Assembly: GCA_023251095.1 (NCBI GenBank)
Contig: JAHEZL010000013.1
Location: forward strand, 55,790 to 119,789
Source: Flavobacteriales bacterium
Lineage (GTDB): Bacteria > Bacteroidota > Bacteroidia > Flavobacteriales_C > GCA-002722245
Reading direction: 5' to 3'
Length of the DNA stretch: 64,000 nucleotides
Shown here piece by piece: positions 9,261 through 16,817 of the stretch (positions are counted from its first letter, which is position 1; each line of letters opens with the position of its first letter). Position numbers and translations under genes: made by a program. Under the pieces are notes generated by a model that was not told the origin of the DNA, searched no databases, and was given only the letters and a program-made list of their open reading frames with translations.

Positions 9261-9878
9261 ATGAAAAGAAAGATAGCAATAATGGGATGTTCAGGGCATG
9301 CGATGGTTGTTGAAGATGCATTATCTTCTAGTGATATAAGTGTGTATGGCTATTTTGATAAAGTGGAAGCAGGGGGAGCGCAAATTCAATTTTTAGGAAG
9401 TGAAAATGAGCAGCAGAATATGGAATGGATAAAGGCTAATGATTTTGTGGTAGCCATAGGAGATAATGCACTGCGGGCAAGTATGTATAAAAAGTGGACG
9501 GCCATAATTGATTACGTCCCTCTTTCTGTAATTCATTCTACAAGCTACATTTCCAAAACGGCAGTCTTAGGAGATTATGTTCAGATTTTAACAAATGTGG
9601 TGATTCATGCCCGAGCAAAAATCGGACGAGGAACTATTTGTAATACAGCCTCTGTTATTGAGCATGAATGTGAGGTTGGTGAATTTTCTCATGTTTCTGT
9701 TGGTGCGGTTTTATGTGGGAATGTAAAGGTTGGGTCGAATACATTTATTGGTGCAAATTCAGTAATCAAACAAGGGCTCAGAATTGGAAAAAATGTAGTT
9801 GTTGGAGCAGGGTGTGTGGTTTTGAAAAACATTCCCGATAATTCAAAAGTGGTAGGAAATCCGATGCGGTTTTTATAA
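9261..9878 (+). CDS. NeuD/PglD-type sugar acyltransferase
   Basis: A 205-residue left-handed beta-helix acyltransferase that would N- or O-acetylate a nonulosonic acid or its precursor with acetyl-CoA. The N-terminal Rossmann-like part has IAIMGCSGHAMVVEDAL, as in NeuD and PglD. The C-terminal half carries hexapeptide repeats (VLGDYVQI, AKIGRGTI, VKVGSNTFIGANSV, LRIGKNVVVGAGCVV) and ends VVGNPMRFL like the family. HECEVGEFSHVSVGA contains the catalytic-type His. First gene of the plus-strand operon with the CMP-sugar synthetase 31 bases downstream. Whether it acts like LegH (precursor N-acetylation) or NeuD (O-acetylation) is not decidable from sequence. Confidence 0.85.
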   Translation: MKRKIAIMGCSGHAMVVEDALSSSDISVYGYFDKVEAGGAQIQFLGSENEQQNMEWIKANDFVVAIGDNALRASMYKKWTAIIDYVPLSVIHSTSYISKTAVLGDYVQILTNVVIHARAKIGRGTICNTASVIEHECEVGEFSHVSVGAVLCGNVKVGSNTFIGANSVIKQGLRIGKNVVVGAGCVVLKNIPDNSKVVGNPMRFL

Positions 9879-9909
9879 GTAATAATGATGAATTTAAATT
9901 TATAAAGTA

Positions 9910-10623
9910 ATGCGTGTTTTAATTACATTATGTGGAAGGGGTGGTTCTAAGGGAATTCCGGGGAAAAATATAAAATTGATCAATGGTAAAGCTTTAATTG
10001 GCTATTCTATTGATGCCGCAAAGAAATTTGCTTCAAAATACAATGCCGATATCGCCGTGACTACGGATAGCATTGAGATAAGGAAGGTGGCCGAACAATT
10101 CGGTATTGTTACCCAATATTTGCGCCCGGCAGAACTGGCAACAGATTCAGTAGGGAAAATGGGTGTTTTAAACCATGTTCTTTTGTATGAAGAACAAAAT
10201 CGTGGAGTGAAATATGATTTTCTATTGGATTTGGATATTACCTCTCCGCTTCGCAGTTTGAATGATCTGGAAAAAGGCTTCGAACTTTTGTTGCAAGATG
10301 AAAATGCACTCAATTTATTTTCGGTTAACAATGCTAATCGGAATCCCTATTTCAATATGGTTGAAAAGCAGGAGAACGGTTATTATGGATTGATTAAAAA
10401 AGGTGTTTTTAAAACCAGGCAATCTTCGCCCCCCGTTTATGATATGAATGCTTCGTTTTATTTTTTCAAAAGAAAATATTTCGACATGGGCATTGAATCA
10501 TCGATATCCGAAAGATCATTGGTGTATGTAATGCCTCATATCTGTTTTGATTTGGATCATCCTGCCGACTTTGATTATATGGAATATTTACTTTCGGCAA
10601 ATAAATTAGATTTCGACTTATGA
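9910..10623 (+). CDS. CMP-nonulosonate (acylneuraminate) cytidylyltransferase
   Basis: Activates a nine-carbon acid sugar with CTP to give the CMP-sugar donor. The 237 residues match the NeuA/LegF/PseF family: the CTP-binding loop GRGGSKGIPGKNIKLINGK at the N-terminus, VTTDSIEI, RPAELATDS, DLDITSPLR and the late DLDHPADFDYMEY. The family cannot be narrowed to sialic, legionaminic or pseudaminic acid by eye, so I give no symbol. The last four bases overlap the start of the next gene (ATGA), showing tight coupling with the Gfo/Idh oxidoreductase. Confidence 0.88.
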   Translation: MRVLITLCGRGGSKGIPGKNIKLINGKALIGYSIDAAKKFASKYNADIAVTTDSIEIRKVAEQFGIVTQYLRPAELATDSVGKMGVLNHVLLYEEQNRGVKYDFLLDLDITSPLRSLNDLEKGFELLLQDENALNLFSVNNANRNPYFNMVEKQENGYYGLIKKGVFKTRQSSPPVYDMNASFYFFKRKYFDMGIESSISERSLVYVMPHICFDLDHPADFDYMEYLLSANKLDFDL

Positions 10624-11546
10624 AAGTATTGATTATTGGATTAGGCTCAATAGCAACAAAGCATATCAATGCCTTAAGACAATTGAATAAGTCGGTTGAA
10701 ATTTACGCTCTTCGCACAAGCAAAAATTCTAATAAATCAGAAGGAGTAAGGGATCTCTTTTCCTACGAAGAGATTAATTTTAAGCCTGATTTCATTTTAA
10801 TTTCTAATCCAACTATACAGCACAAAGAAACCATCCTGAAAGCGCTTCAGTTTTCTGTTCCTTTATTCATAGAGAAGCCGTCTCTTGCTTCAATGGAAGG
10901 TGCTGATGATTTGGTTAAAGCTATTGGCGATAAAAACATTATTACCTACGTGGCTTGCAATTTACGCTTCCATGCGGGGGTTTTATTCGTGAAAGATTTT
11001 TTAAATAAAAATGAAAAAGCGATCAATGAAATAAATATTTATTGCGGATCGCATTTGCCCGATTGGAGACCGGGAAGAAATTTCAGAGAAATATACAGTG
11101 CCAATGCTGAGCAAGGCGGAGGAGTGCATTTGGATTTGATTCATGAAATAGATTATTTATACTGGCTTTTCGGAAAACCGGTCGCAGTAAATAGTGTGAA
11201 GAGCAGTCGCTCCTCTTTGAAAATTCCGGCCATTGATTATGCCAATTATTGTTTTGAATATCCTTCTTTTTCTGCGGGCTTGATTGTGAATTATTACAGA
11301 AAAGATCCTAAACGGATTTTTGAAATTGTGCTGGAAGATGATACGCTGACTCTGGATTTGATTAAATGTACCGTTGTCAATTCCAAAGGAGAATTGCTCT
11401 TTTCTTCCGAAGAAAAAATTATTCATACCTATATTCCGCAAATGGAATATTTCCTGAAATGTATCCATGCGAAACAAAAAACAATGAATACATTTGAAGA
11501 TTCTGTTGAAGTACTAAAAATGTGTTTGGATGAAACTGAAAAATAA
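10620..11546 (+). CDS. Gfo/Idh/MocA family sugar oxidoreductase
   Basis: A 308-residue NAD(P)-dependent sugar dehydrogenase. The N-terminus VLIIGLGSIATKHINAL is the dinucleotide-binding loop, PLFIEKPSLASMEG is the conserved EKP motif, and EQGGGVHLDLIHEIDYL carries the family's GGxxxDxxxHxxD-type catalytic Asp and His. Similar genes sit beside CMP-nonulosonate synthetases in legionaminic-acid-type loci, but their exact step is often unproven. It overlaps the gene before by 4 bases and the SDR after it by 17, so all are made together. Confidence 0.85.
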   Translation: MKVLIIGLGSIATKHINALRQLNKSVEIYALRTSKNSNKSEGVRDLFSYEEINFKPDFILISNPTIQHKETILKALQFSVPLFIEKPSLASMEGADDLVKAIGDKNIITYVACNLRFHAGVLFVKDFLNKNEKAINEINIYCGSHLPDWRPGRNFREIYSANAEQGGGVHLDLIHEIDYLYWLFGKPVAVNSVKSSRSSLKIPAIDYANYCFEYPSFSAGLIVNYYRKDPKRIFEIVLEDDTLTLDLIKCTVVNSKGELLFSSEEKIIHTYIPQMEYFLKCIHAKQKTMNTFEDSVEVLKMCLDETEK

Positions 11547-12270
11547 AATAATAGTTGTTACTGGAGGCAGTGGATTGTTGGGATCTTCGTTGATTAAAAA
11601 AATTAAGGAAGAAGGTGCCATTGCTATAAATGCAGATGTGAATTGCAGCAATAATTTAGGTGCAAATGAAATTCATCTGGATATCACAAAAGAAGAATCT
11701 ATTCAGTCTTCAGTTAATGCAATAGTAGAAAAACACGGTAAAATAGATGGTTGGATAAACAATGCTTATCCCAGAACTTCAGATTGGGGAAAAGAATATT
11801 TTTCTAACGAATCCATGGAAAGCTGGAAACAAAACATGGATATGCATCTGGGTGGTTATGCAACTTGTTGTCATTATGCATTGAAACAAATGGAGATTCA
11901 GGGTAGCGGTTCATTGGTCAATATGGCGTCCATATATGGTATTTTAGGAGCTGATTTTACTGTTTATGAAGGTACCGATATGAAAAACGTATCGGCATAT
12001 TCAGCCATTAAAGGAGGTTTGATTAATCTGACTCGTTTTTTGGCTTCGTATTACGGACAATTTAATGTTAAGGTGAATTCAGTATCGCCAGGAGGGATTT
12101 TCGACAATCAGAATCCTTTGTTCGTAGCTCAGTATAATAAAAAGACGCCATTGAAGAGGATGGGAAATCCTGATGAAATTTCTTCGGGAGTTTGCTTTCT
12201 CCTTTCAGATGAAGCTTCTTACATCACCGGTCACAATCTGGTAATAGATGGAGGCTGGTCGGTAGTATAG
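11530..12270 (+). CDS. Short-chain dehydrogenase/reductase, PtmA-like context
   Basis: A 246-residue classical SDR. TGGSGLLGSSL is the cofactor loop, WINNAYP replaces the usual NNAG, MASIYGI gives the catalytic Ser and YSAIKGGL gives YxxxK; the tail NLVIDGGWSVV is standard. In Campylobacter-type legionaminic acid clusters an SDR (PtmA) sits beside the CMP-sugar synthetase; the same neighbourhood here suggests a related role in making the amino-sugar precursor, which is inference. It ends 11 bases before the stop of the convergent aminotransferase gene, so the two operons meet tail to tail. Confidence 0.85.
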   Translation: MKLKNKIIVVTGGSGLLGSSLIKKIKEEGAIAINADVNCSNNLGANEIHLDITKEESIQSSVNAIVEKHGKIDGWINNAYPRTSDWGKEYFSNESMESWKQNMDMHLGGYATCCHYALKQMEIQGSGSLVNMASIYGILGADFTVYEGTDMKNVSAYSAIKGGLINLTRFLASYYGQFNVKVNSVSPGGIFDNQNPLFVAQYNKKTPLKRMGNPDEISSGVCFLLSDEASYITGHNLVIDGGWSVV

Positions 12271-12281
12271 CAGGAGCAACT

Positions 12282-13718
12282 TTAAACAACAATCTGTTCT
12301 TCTATTTTCCTAACAACTTCCTGAATTGTTTTGGTGACTTTACTTGATGTTTCACCGGATGTAGGGAAGTTAAGACCTACTTTGGATAATCTTAAACTAT
12401 TTGAATTGGAAAAAAGGTAGGGTTTGTAAATTTCCATTTCACCTAACGAGATAAAAAATGGTCTTACATCTATTCCGGCTTCTTTTAATTTTTCTACCAC
12501 CAAATCCTTGTAATTGCCTTTTACCAGAACACTTACTAACCAAGTGATTTTGTCTCTGTTTTTCAAATCATTTCGTTGGAATTCGATGATGTTGGATCCG
12601 GCCAATAAAGTGCGATACTCATTTTCAAGGCCGCTTCTTTGTTGCAGTATTTCTTCAATTCGCTCCAATTGAGCAACACCGATAGCTGCCTGAAGATTCG
12701 TCATTCGGTAATTGTACCCTATAACCTCATGGTAATATTTTTTGTTTTTATTCATTCCATGGTCCCTCATTACTTTCATGAGTTCCATTAAACGAAGGTC
12801 ATTGGTGGTGCACATTCCGCCTTCACCCGTAGTAATTACTTTGTTGGCAAAAAACGAAAAACATCCGATGTGGCCAATAGAACCTACTCTTTTGCCATTG
12901 AATCTTGCTCCATGGGCTTCAGCACAATCTTCAATTACATATAAGTTGTGCTTTTTTGCAATGGCCATGATGGCATCCATATCACAGGCTTGTCCATAGA
13001 GATGTACCGGAATGATTGCTTTTGTTTTTGGGGTAATTGCTTTTTCAATTTCCTTAGGATCAATACACCAGCTGTCGTTTTCAACATCCACTATTACGGG
13101 AGTTGCTTCTGCATGAAACACGGTGTTGATGGTTGCTGCAAAGGTTAAATCGGGAACAATAACTTCATCTCCTTTTCCAATTCCTAAGGCTTTTAATGCC
13201 AAATGAATGGCTACAGTTCCGTTAGAAACCGCAACGCCATGTTTAGCTTCACAAAAAGCAGCAAAATTATTTTCAAAAATTTCAATATAACTACCAGAGC
13301 TTGAAATCCAGGTAGAAAGGAAGGCGTCTACAAGGTATTTAAATTCATTGCCTCTTAAATTTGGTGCAGAGATGGGAATTTGAAAAAGATTTTCTTTATG
13401 AAAGTAATCCACCACAATAAAATTTTCATCCACAACAGGCAGTATTTTTACGCGATGATCTAGCTTTTTAATTTTCTCACTGGTGCTTTCAGCAGTGGTT
13501 GCGTAGGTGAATTTCTTGTTGTAAATGTCTTGAATGGAGTCATTTAATTTTACGTTATTCAAAAGGGCTCTTCTTATGTCCCCGTCTGTCATCACGCCCA
13601 GTATTTTGTTGGTGGAATCAACAACAAAAACAACCCCTTTTTCATTGCTGTTTATTTTATCTAAAACATCAATTACAATTGAGGTTTCAATACATTTGAA
13701 TTTGTCTAAATGAGCCAT
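12282..13718 (-). CDS. CBS-domain / DegT-family aminotransferase fusion
   Basis: PLP-dependent sugar aminotransferase that would transfer an amino group to a keto-sugar, with a nucleotide-sensing front end. From the ATG at 13718 it has 478 residues; a TTG at 13739 would add seven and overlap the upstream gene. Residues about 5-110 form two CBS motifs (GVVFVVDSTNKILGVMTDGD, then KILPVVDENFIVVDYF). About 115-478 is the aminotransferase: GSYIEIFENNFA, VSNGTVAIHLAL, DEVIVPDLTFAATIN, IEDCAEAHGA and FFANKVITTGEGG with Lys293 as PLP lysine. CBS pairs in these loci usually sit on the PtmE nucleotidyltransferase, so this fusion is unusual. It is last in the minus-strand operon. Confidence 0.85.
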   Translation of the reverse strand: MAHLDKFKCIETSIVIDVLDKINSNEKGVVFVVDSTNKILGVMTDGDIRRALLNNVKLNDSIQDIYNKKFTYATTAESTSEKIKKLDHRVKILPVVDENFIVVDYFHKENLFQIPISAPNLRGNEFKYLVDAFLSTWISSSGSYIEIFENNFAAFCEAKHGVAVSNGTVAIHLALKALGIGKGDEVIVPDLTFAATINTVFHAEATPVIVDVENDSWCIDPKEIEKAITPKTKAIIPVHLYGQACDMDAIMAIAKKHNLYVIEDCAEAHGARFNGKRVGSIGHIGCFSFFANKVITTGEGGMCTTNDLRLMELMKVMRDHGMNKNKKYYHEVIGYNYRMTNLQAAIGVAQLERIEEILQQRSGLENEYRTLLAGSNIIEFQRNDLKNRDKITWLVSVLVKGNYKDLVVEKLKEAGIDVRPFFISLGEMEIYKPYLFSNSNSLRLSKVGLNFPTSGETSSKVTKTIQEVVRKIEEQIVV

Positions 13719-13725
13719 CGTTTGT

Positions 13726-14577
13726 TTATATTTCTTCAAATAAATTTATTGATTCTTTAATCTCTTCAATGGGACGATAAACCTCAAAAGTAAAGATTTT
13801 CTCCGTTCTATCAGAAGTTGTGAGTAATTCATGAATGGGACTTCCTTTTTGTAAGGCCCAATTTAAGTCTTTCAGCCCATCGTTATCACTGATATGAATG
13901 TAATCGGTTTCTTTCCATAAGGTTTTTGCCTCTTCCATAAAAGGAAGTTTCAAAGTGTTGGCGCTTACATAAAGGTGAGCCACATCGAGGAGGATTTTAA
14001 AATCTATTCTTTTTTTCAGTTCAAAATAATCTTCCTGATTGGTAAGCATCAAAAAATTAGTGTTGTCGTAATTTTCAAAATTATGTTGGGCTATAACATT
14101 GTTTTCTATGTATAAATCTACTTTGCCTTCGGCGTACTTTTGAAGTTTTTTGTAGCTTTTACAAAATTTAGAGATGCATTTTTCTTTGTCGTACAGCTCT
14201 TGCTTTACTATGTTTTTCCCAATTTGATTCAATACAATATCTGTGTAAAAGCCGGCATGAAAACCAAACTTTTTTGCGCCAATTTTTTCAGATAAATCAA
14301 TGGATTTCATTAGATGATCCATCGTCATTTTGTGAATGTTGTCATCCAGCGATGCTAAATTCAAAACAAAGGCTGTTGGAGGAGGAGGGAAGTAATTGTG
14401 ACACAAGAGATTTATTCCGTTTTGTTTTTTTAAAGTCAATAAGTCCTTCTCTAAATCATCATAAAGATCAGTTCCTCCCGATAATTCGATGTTATTGAAT
14501 CCTTGATCATAAAGCCGACGAACGCTCTCAGATATTTTATTTACTCCCTTAATGCACGAACTCGAAATATAAATCAT
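13726..14577 (-). CDS. Sugar phosphate isomerase/epimerase-like TIM barrel
   Basis: A 283-residue cytoplasmic protein of the xylose isomerase-like TIM-barrel superfamily. Supporting segments are NNIELSGGTDLYDDL, INLLCHNYFPPP, KIGAKKFGFHAG, VDLYIENNVI, KILLDVAHLYVSA, YIHISDNDG and FTFEVYRP; the Glu, Asp, His and Glu in the last strands are in the right order for a divalent metal site. Substrate is unknown. Its place between NeuB and the CBS-aminotransferase strongly suggests a step on the nonulosonate precursor. It may stand in for the missing NeuC-type 2-epimerase, but that is speculation. Confidence 0.72.
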   Translation of the reverse strand: MIYISSSCIKGVNKISESVRRLYDQGFNNIELSGGTDLYDDLEKDLLTLKKQNGINLLCHNYFPPPPTAFVLNLASLDDNIHKMTMDHLMKSIDLSEKIGAKKFGFHAGFYTDIVLNQIGKNIVKQELYDKEKCISKFCKSYKKLQKYAEGKVDLYIENNVIAQHNFENYDNTNFLMLTNQEDYFELKKRIDFKILLDVAHLYVSANTLKLPFMEEAKTLWKETDYIHISDNDGLKDLNWALQKGSPIHELLTTSDRTEKIFTFEVYRPIEEIKESINLFEEI

Positions 14578-14627
14578 GATTTTAAAACTTAACGCATCCC
14601 ACCTAATCAGTATAATTCAAGAGTTTA

Positions 14628-15677
14628 TTACAATTCAATAATATCATTTTTGTTAAATGCTTTTTTCGCTTTTTGACCGTAAACCACATTGTAATACAAT
14701 GGAGATATTCCTGCTCCTCCGGTTCTCTTAGTGGTGAGATGTTCTTCTGAAAATATTGTTCCTGCAGGAATATCCATTTTTGCTACAAAACATTTTTGCA
14801 ATGATTTTCGGGTATTATTCTCTGATATGGTTGGGATTTTCTCATACAGGCCTAAGAATTTCTCTACTCTTCTGACGTCTATAACAAACTGAGAGAGTTC
14901 CTCGGGAGAAAGAGAAGCTTTGTGATCAGGCCCTTCCTGAGATTTATCTGTAGTAAAATGTTTTTCCACCACTTTTGCTCCCAAAGGGATCGCATACGGT
15001 GCAGCACCAACTCCAACAGTATGATCGGAGTATCCTAAAATCATTTTAAATTTTTCTTTGAACGTATGTAAAACATTCAGATTGGCTTCTTCATCAATGA
15101 TAGGATAGTTTGCAGTACACTGTAGTAAAACAATGTCCTTATTAATCTTGTGTAAATCTTTTAATACCAGCTCCAATTCCGACATGTAAGTCATGCCTGT
15201 AGAAAGAAACATGGGTTTTCCTTTTTCCGCTACTTTTTTAAGAAAAGGAATATTGGTGGTGTCCGTAGAGGCAATTTTATAGGCAGGTAAATTTAATTCA
15301 TCCAATTCATCAAGGCTCTCTTCTTCGAAAGGCGTGGTTAGGAATATTACCCCCATTTTTTTGCAATACTCTTGTAGTTCAAGATTTTGTTCACGGGTAA
15401 CTTCCAATTTCTTCAGCATTTCAAACTGAGATTCAGATTTGGCAGTTGTTTCCTTTTGGTAAGGAGCTTTCTCTACTCCTTGGAGAATCAGGTTTTCGGT
15501 TTTGAAAGTTTGGAACTTTACTGCATCTACTCCGGCTTTACTTGCTACGTCAATCAGTTGTTTGGCTACCGCCATATCTCCTCCGTGATTCACGCCGGCC
15601 TCAGCAATAATAAATACCGGACTTTCACCGGAGATTATTTTATTACCAACTTTGATTTCCGTATTAAACTGCAACAT
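14628..15677 (-). CDS. Nonulosonic acid synthase (NeuB/LegI/PseI family)
   Basis: Condenses a six-carbon amino sugar with phosphoenolpyruvate to give a nine-carbon acid sugar. The 349 residues show the NeuB barrel (FIIAEAGVNHGGD, AVKFQTFKTENL, FLTTPFEEESLDEL, YKIASTDTTNIPFL, MFLSTGMTYMSE, LLQCTANYP, LGYSDHTVG, AKVVEKHFTTDK) and, from about residue 285, a C-terminal antifreeze-like SAF domain (SLQKCFVAKMDIPAGTIF). Family membership is sure; the product (sialic, legionaminic, pseudaminic or other) is not. It follows the methyltransferase by 25 bases in the minus-strand operon. Confidence 0.92.
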   Translation of the reverse strand: MLQFNTEIKVGNKIISGESPVFIIAEAGVNHGGDMAVAKQLIDVASKAGVDAVKFQTFKTENLILQGVEKAPYQKETTAKSESQFEMLKKLEVTREQNLELQEYCKKMGVIFLTTPFEEESLDELDELNLPAYKIASTDTTNIPFLKKVAEKGKPMFLSTGMTYMSELELVLKDLHKINKDIVLLQCTANYPIIDEEANLNVLHTFKEKFKMILGYSDHTVGVGAAPYAIPLGAKVVEKHFTTDKSQEGPDHKASLSPEELSQFVIDVRRVEKFLGLYEKIPTISENNTRKSLQKCFVAKMDIPAGTIFSEEHLTTKRTGGAGISPLYYNVVYGQKAKKAFNKNDIIEL

Positions 15678-15702
15678 GTGAATTTGTTTAAAAATGAATG
15701 AG

Positions 15703-16581
15703 TTATTTTTCTGCTATGGCTATGATAGTATCGGTTTGGTCAATATTATTAAGCATTGCTTCGTATTCTTTTTCCAATGTGGGCGTTCTCAGGTGGGCAT
15801 AATGATTCTGCCCTCCGGGTTTCCCTGTATTTAACCAATGTAAGTGATTGGCTAAAGGATAACGCTGATATCCTGAGATTTTTATGTTTTTAAAGCCTGC
15901 ATTTGCAAGAAAGCTTTCTAAACTTTTTCTGGTGTGCAAAATAAGGTGCTCGCTCCAGAAGGTATGTGCTTTAAAGCTTTCTGCTTTAAACGTTTCTAAT
16001 AATGCATCTTTTGCATGAGGAATTTCAATTACTATTTTTCCTTTTGCATCCAATAAGCCATGCAATTGTTTTAATAAAGTCAAAGGGTCGGTTAAATGCT
16101 CGAAAACATGAAAAAGAGTGATCACCTCAATATTTTTAACCGTAACATTCTCCACGGAGTTAAATACTTTATAACCTAAAGAGTTTAATAATTCTCTTAT
16201 TTCATCTTGAGGCTCCACTGCATAAATTTCTTTAGCAACGGTTTTGAATAAATCCAATACCCCGCCCAATCCTGAACCAACATCTAAATAACTTTTGTTT
16301 TTTACCAATTCTTTGAATTGATCAAAGCGACGATGGTCATCTTCGAAAGTGGTTTTTAAACCTTCTTCACGGGTTGCGGAACTCCAGTAATCGGTTCCTT
16401 TTTTATCGTTGTAGTAAGCCTGAGCAATATGATTTGTAGAGGATAAATAAATAACGCCCGAATGATTACATTTTAAAACTTTTACATCGTCTCTGTCGCG
16501 TACTCTCGGATAAAACTCTGTTACTTTTGATTTGTCGATAATACCAAGCGAAATCAGTTGATCTTCTATAAGGTGACTCAT
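15703..16581 (-). CDS. SAM-dependent methyltransferase
   Basis: A 292-residue class I methyltransferase of the Methyltransf_23 type. The SAM-binding loop is YLDVGSGLGGVLDLF (about residues 95-110), followed by IYAVEPQDE, and VITLFHVFEHLTDPLTLL and GKIVIEIPHA mark the later motifs. The first about 85 residues (VLKCNHSGVIYLSS) resemble the short N-terminal part of sugar methyltransferases. As first gene of the operon with neuB it may methylate the nonulosonate or another residue of the surface glycan; the substrate is not visible. Confidence 0.8.
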   Translation of the reverse strand: MSHLIEDQLISLGIIDKSKVTEFYPRVRDRDDVKVLKCNHSGVIYLSSTNHIAQAYYNDKKGTDYWSSATREEGLKTTFEDDHRRFDQFKELVKNKSYLDVGSGLGGVLDLFKTVAKEIYAVEPQDEIRELLNSLGYKVFNSVENVTVKNIEVITLFHVFEHLTDPLTLLKQLHGLLDAKGKIVIEIPHAKDALLETFKAESFKAHTFWSEHLILHTRKSLESFLANAGFKNIKISGYQRYPLANHLHWLNTGKPGGQNHYAHLRTPTLEKEYEAMLNNIDQTDTIIAIAEK

Positions 16582-16641
16582 AAGTGAAATAATTCAGTTG
16601 CTATTTAAATGAAGGGTAATCAAGTGTTTGATTAGCTGCAA

Positions 16642-16670
16642 TAAAGTTAACAAAAACTTCGGTTTTACAA
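16642..16670 (-). promoter_or_regulatory. Candidate promoter for the methyltransferase-NeuB operon
   Basis: Minus strand: TTG (16670-16668), an 18-base spacer, TAACTTTA (16649-16642), one mismatch from TAnnTTTG. The start codon is at 16581, so the leader would be about 55 bases. Confidence 0.4.
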
Positions 16671-16756
16671 ACGGTAATTTGGTAGTTCCTGAGCTGTATT
16701 TTCATGGTGATGAAAAGATACCGGTCGGTTTTCCGCTACAGGGATCAAATTATTGA

Positions 16757-16764
16757 TAAATTTG
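16757..16764 (+). promoter_or_regulatory. Perfect TAnnTTTG box before the GT-B-like gene
   Basis: TAAATTTG matches the Bacteroidota -7 box exactly, but I see no TTG at the right distance upstream. It supports choosing the ATG at 16818 over one at 16704, which would lie before the box. Confidence 0.3.
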
Positions 16765-16817
16765 CTTTGGAAAAGCATATATTTAAATATCGACAATCCT
16801 TTATCTGTAAGAGTACA

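Noticed and set aside
9261..16581. Calling the locus a sialic acid or legionaminic acid pathway
   Set aside because: NeuB and the cytidylyltransferase belong to families shared by several nonulosonic acids, and key upstream enzymes are missing from the window.
16704..16817. Longer start at 16704 for the GT-B-like gene
   Set aside because: A perfect TAnnTTTG box lies inside this stretch, and the extra 38 residues look unlike a folded N-terminus.
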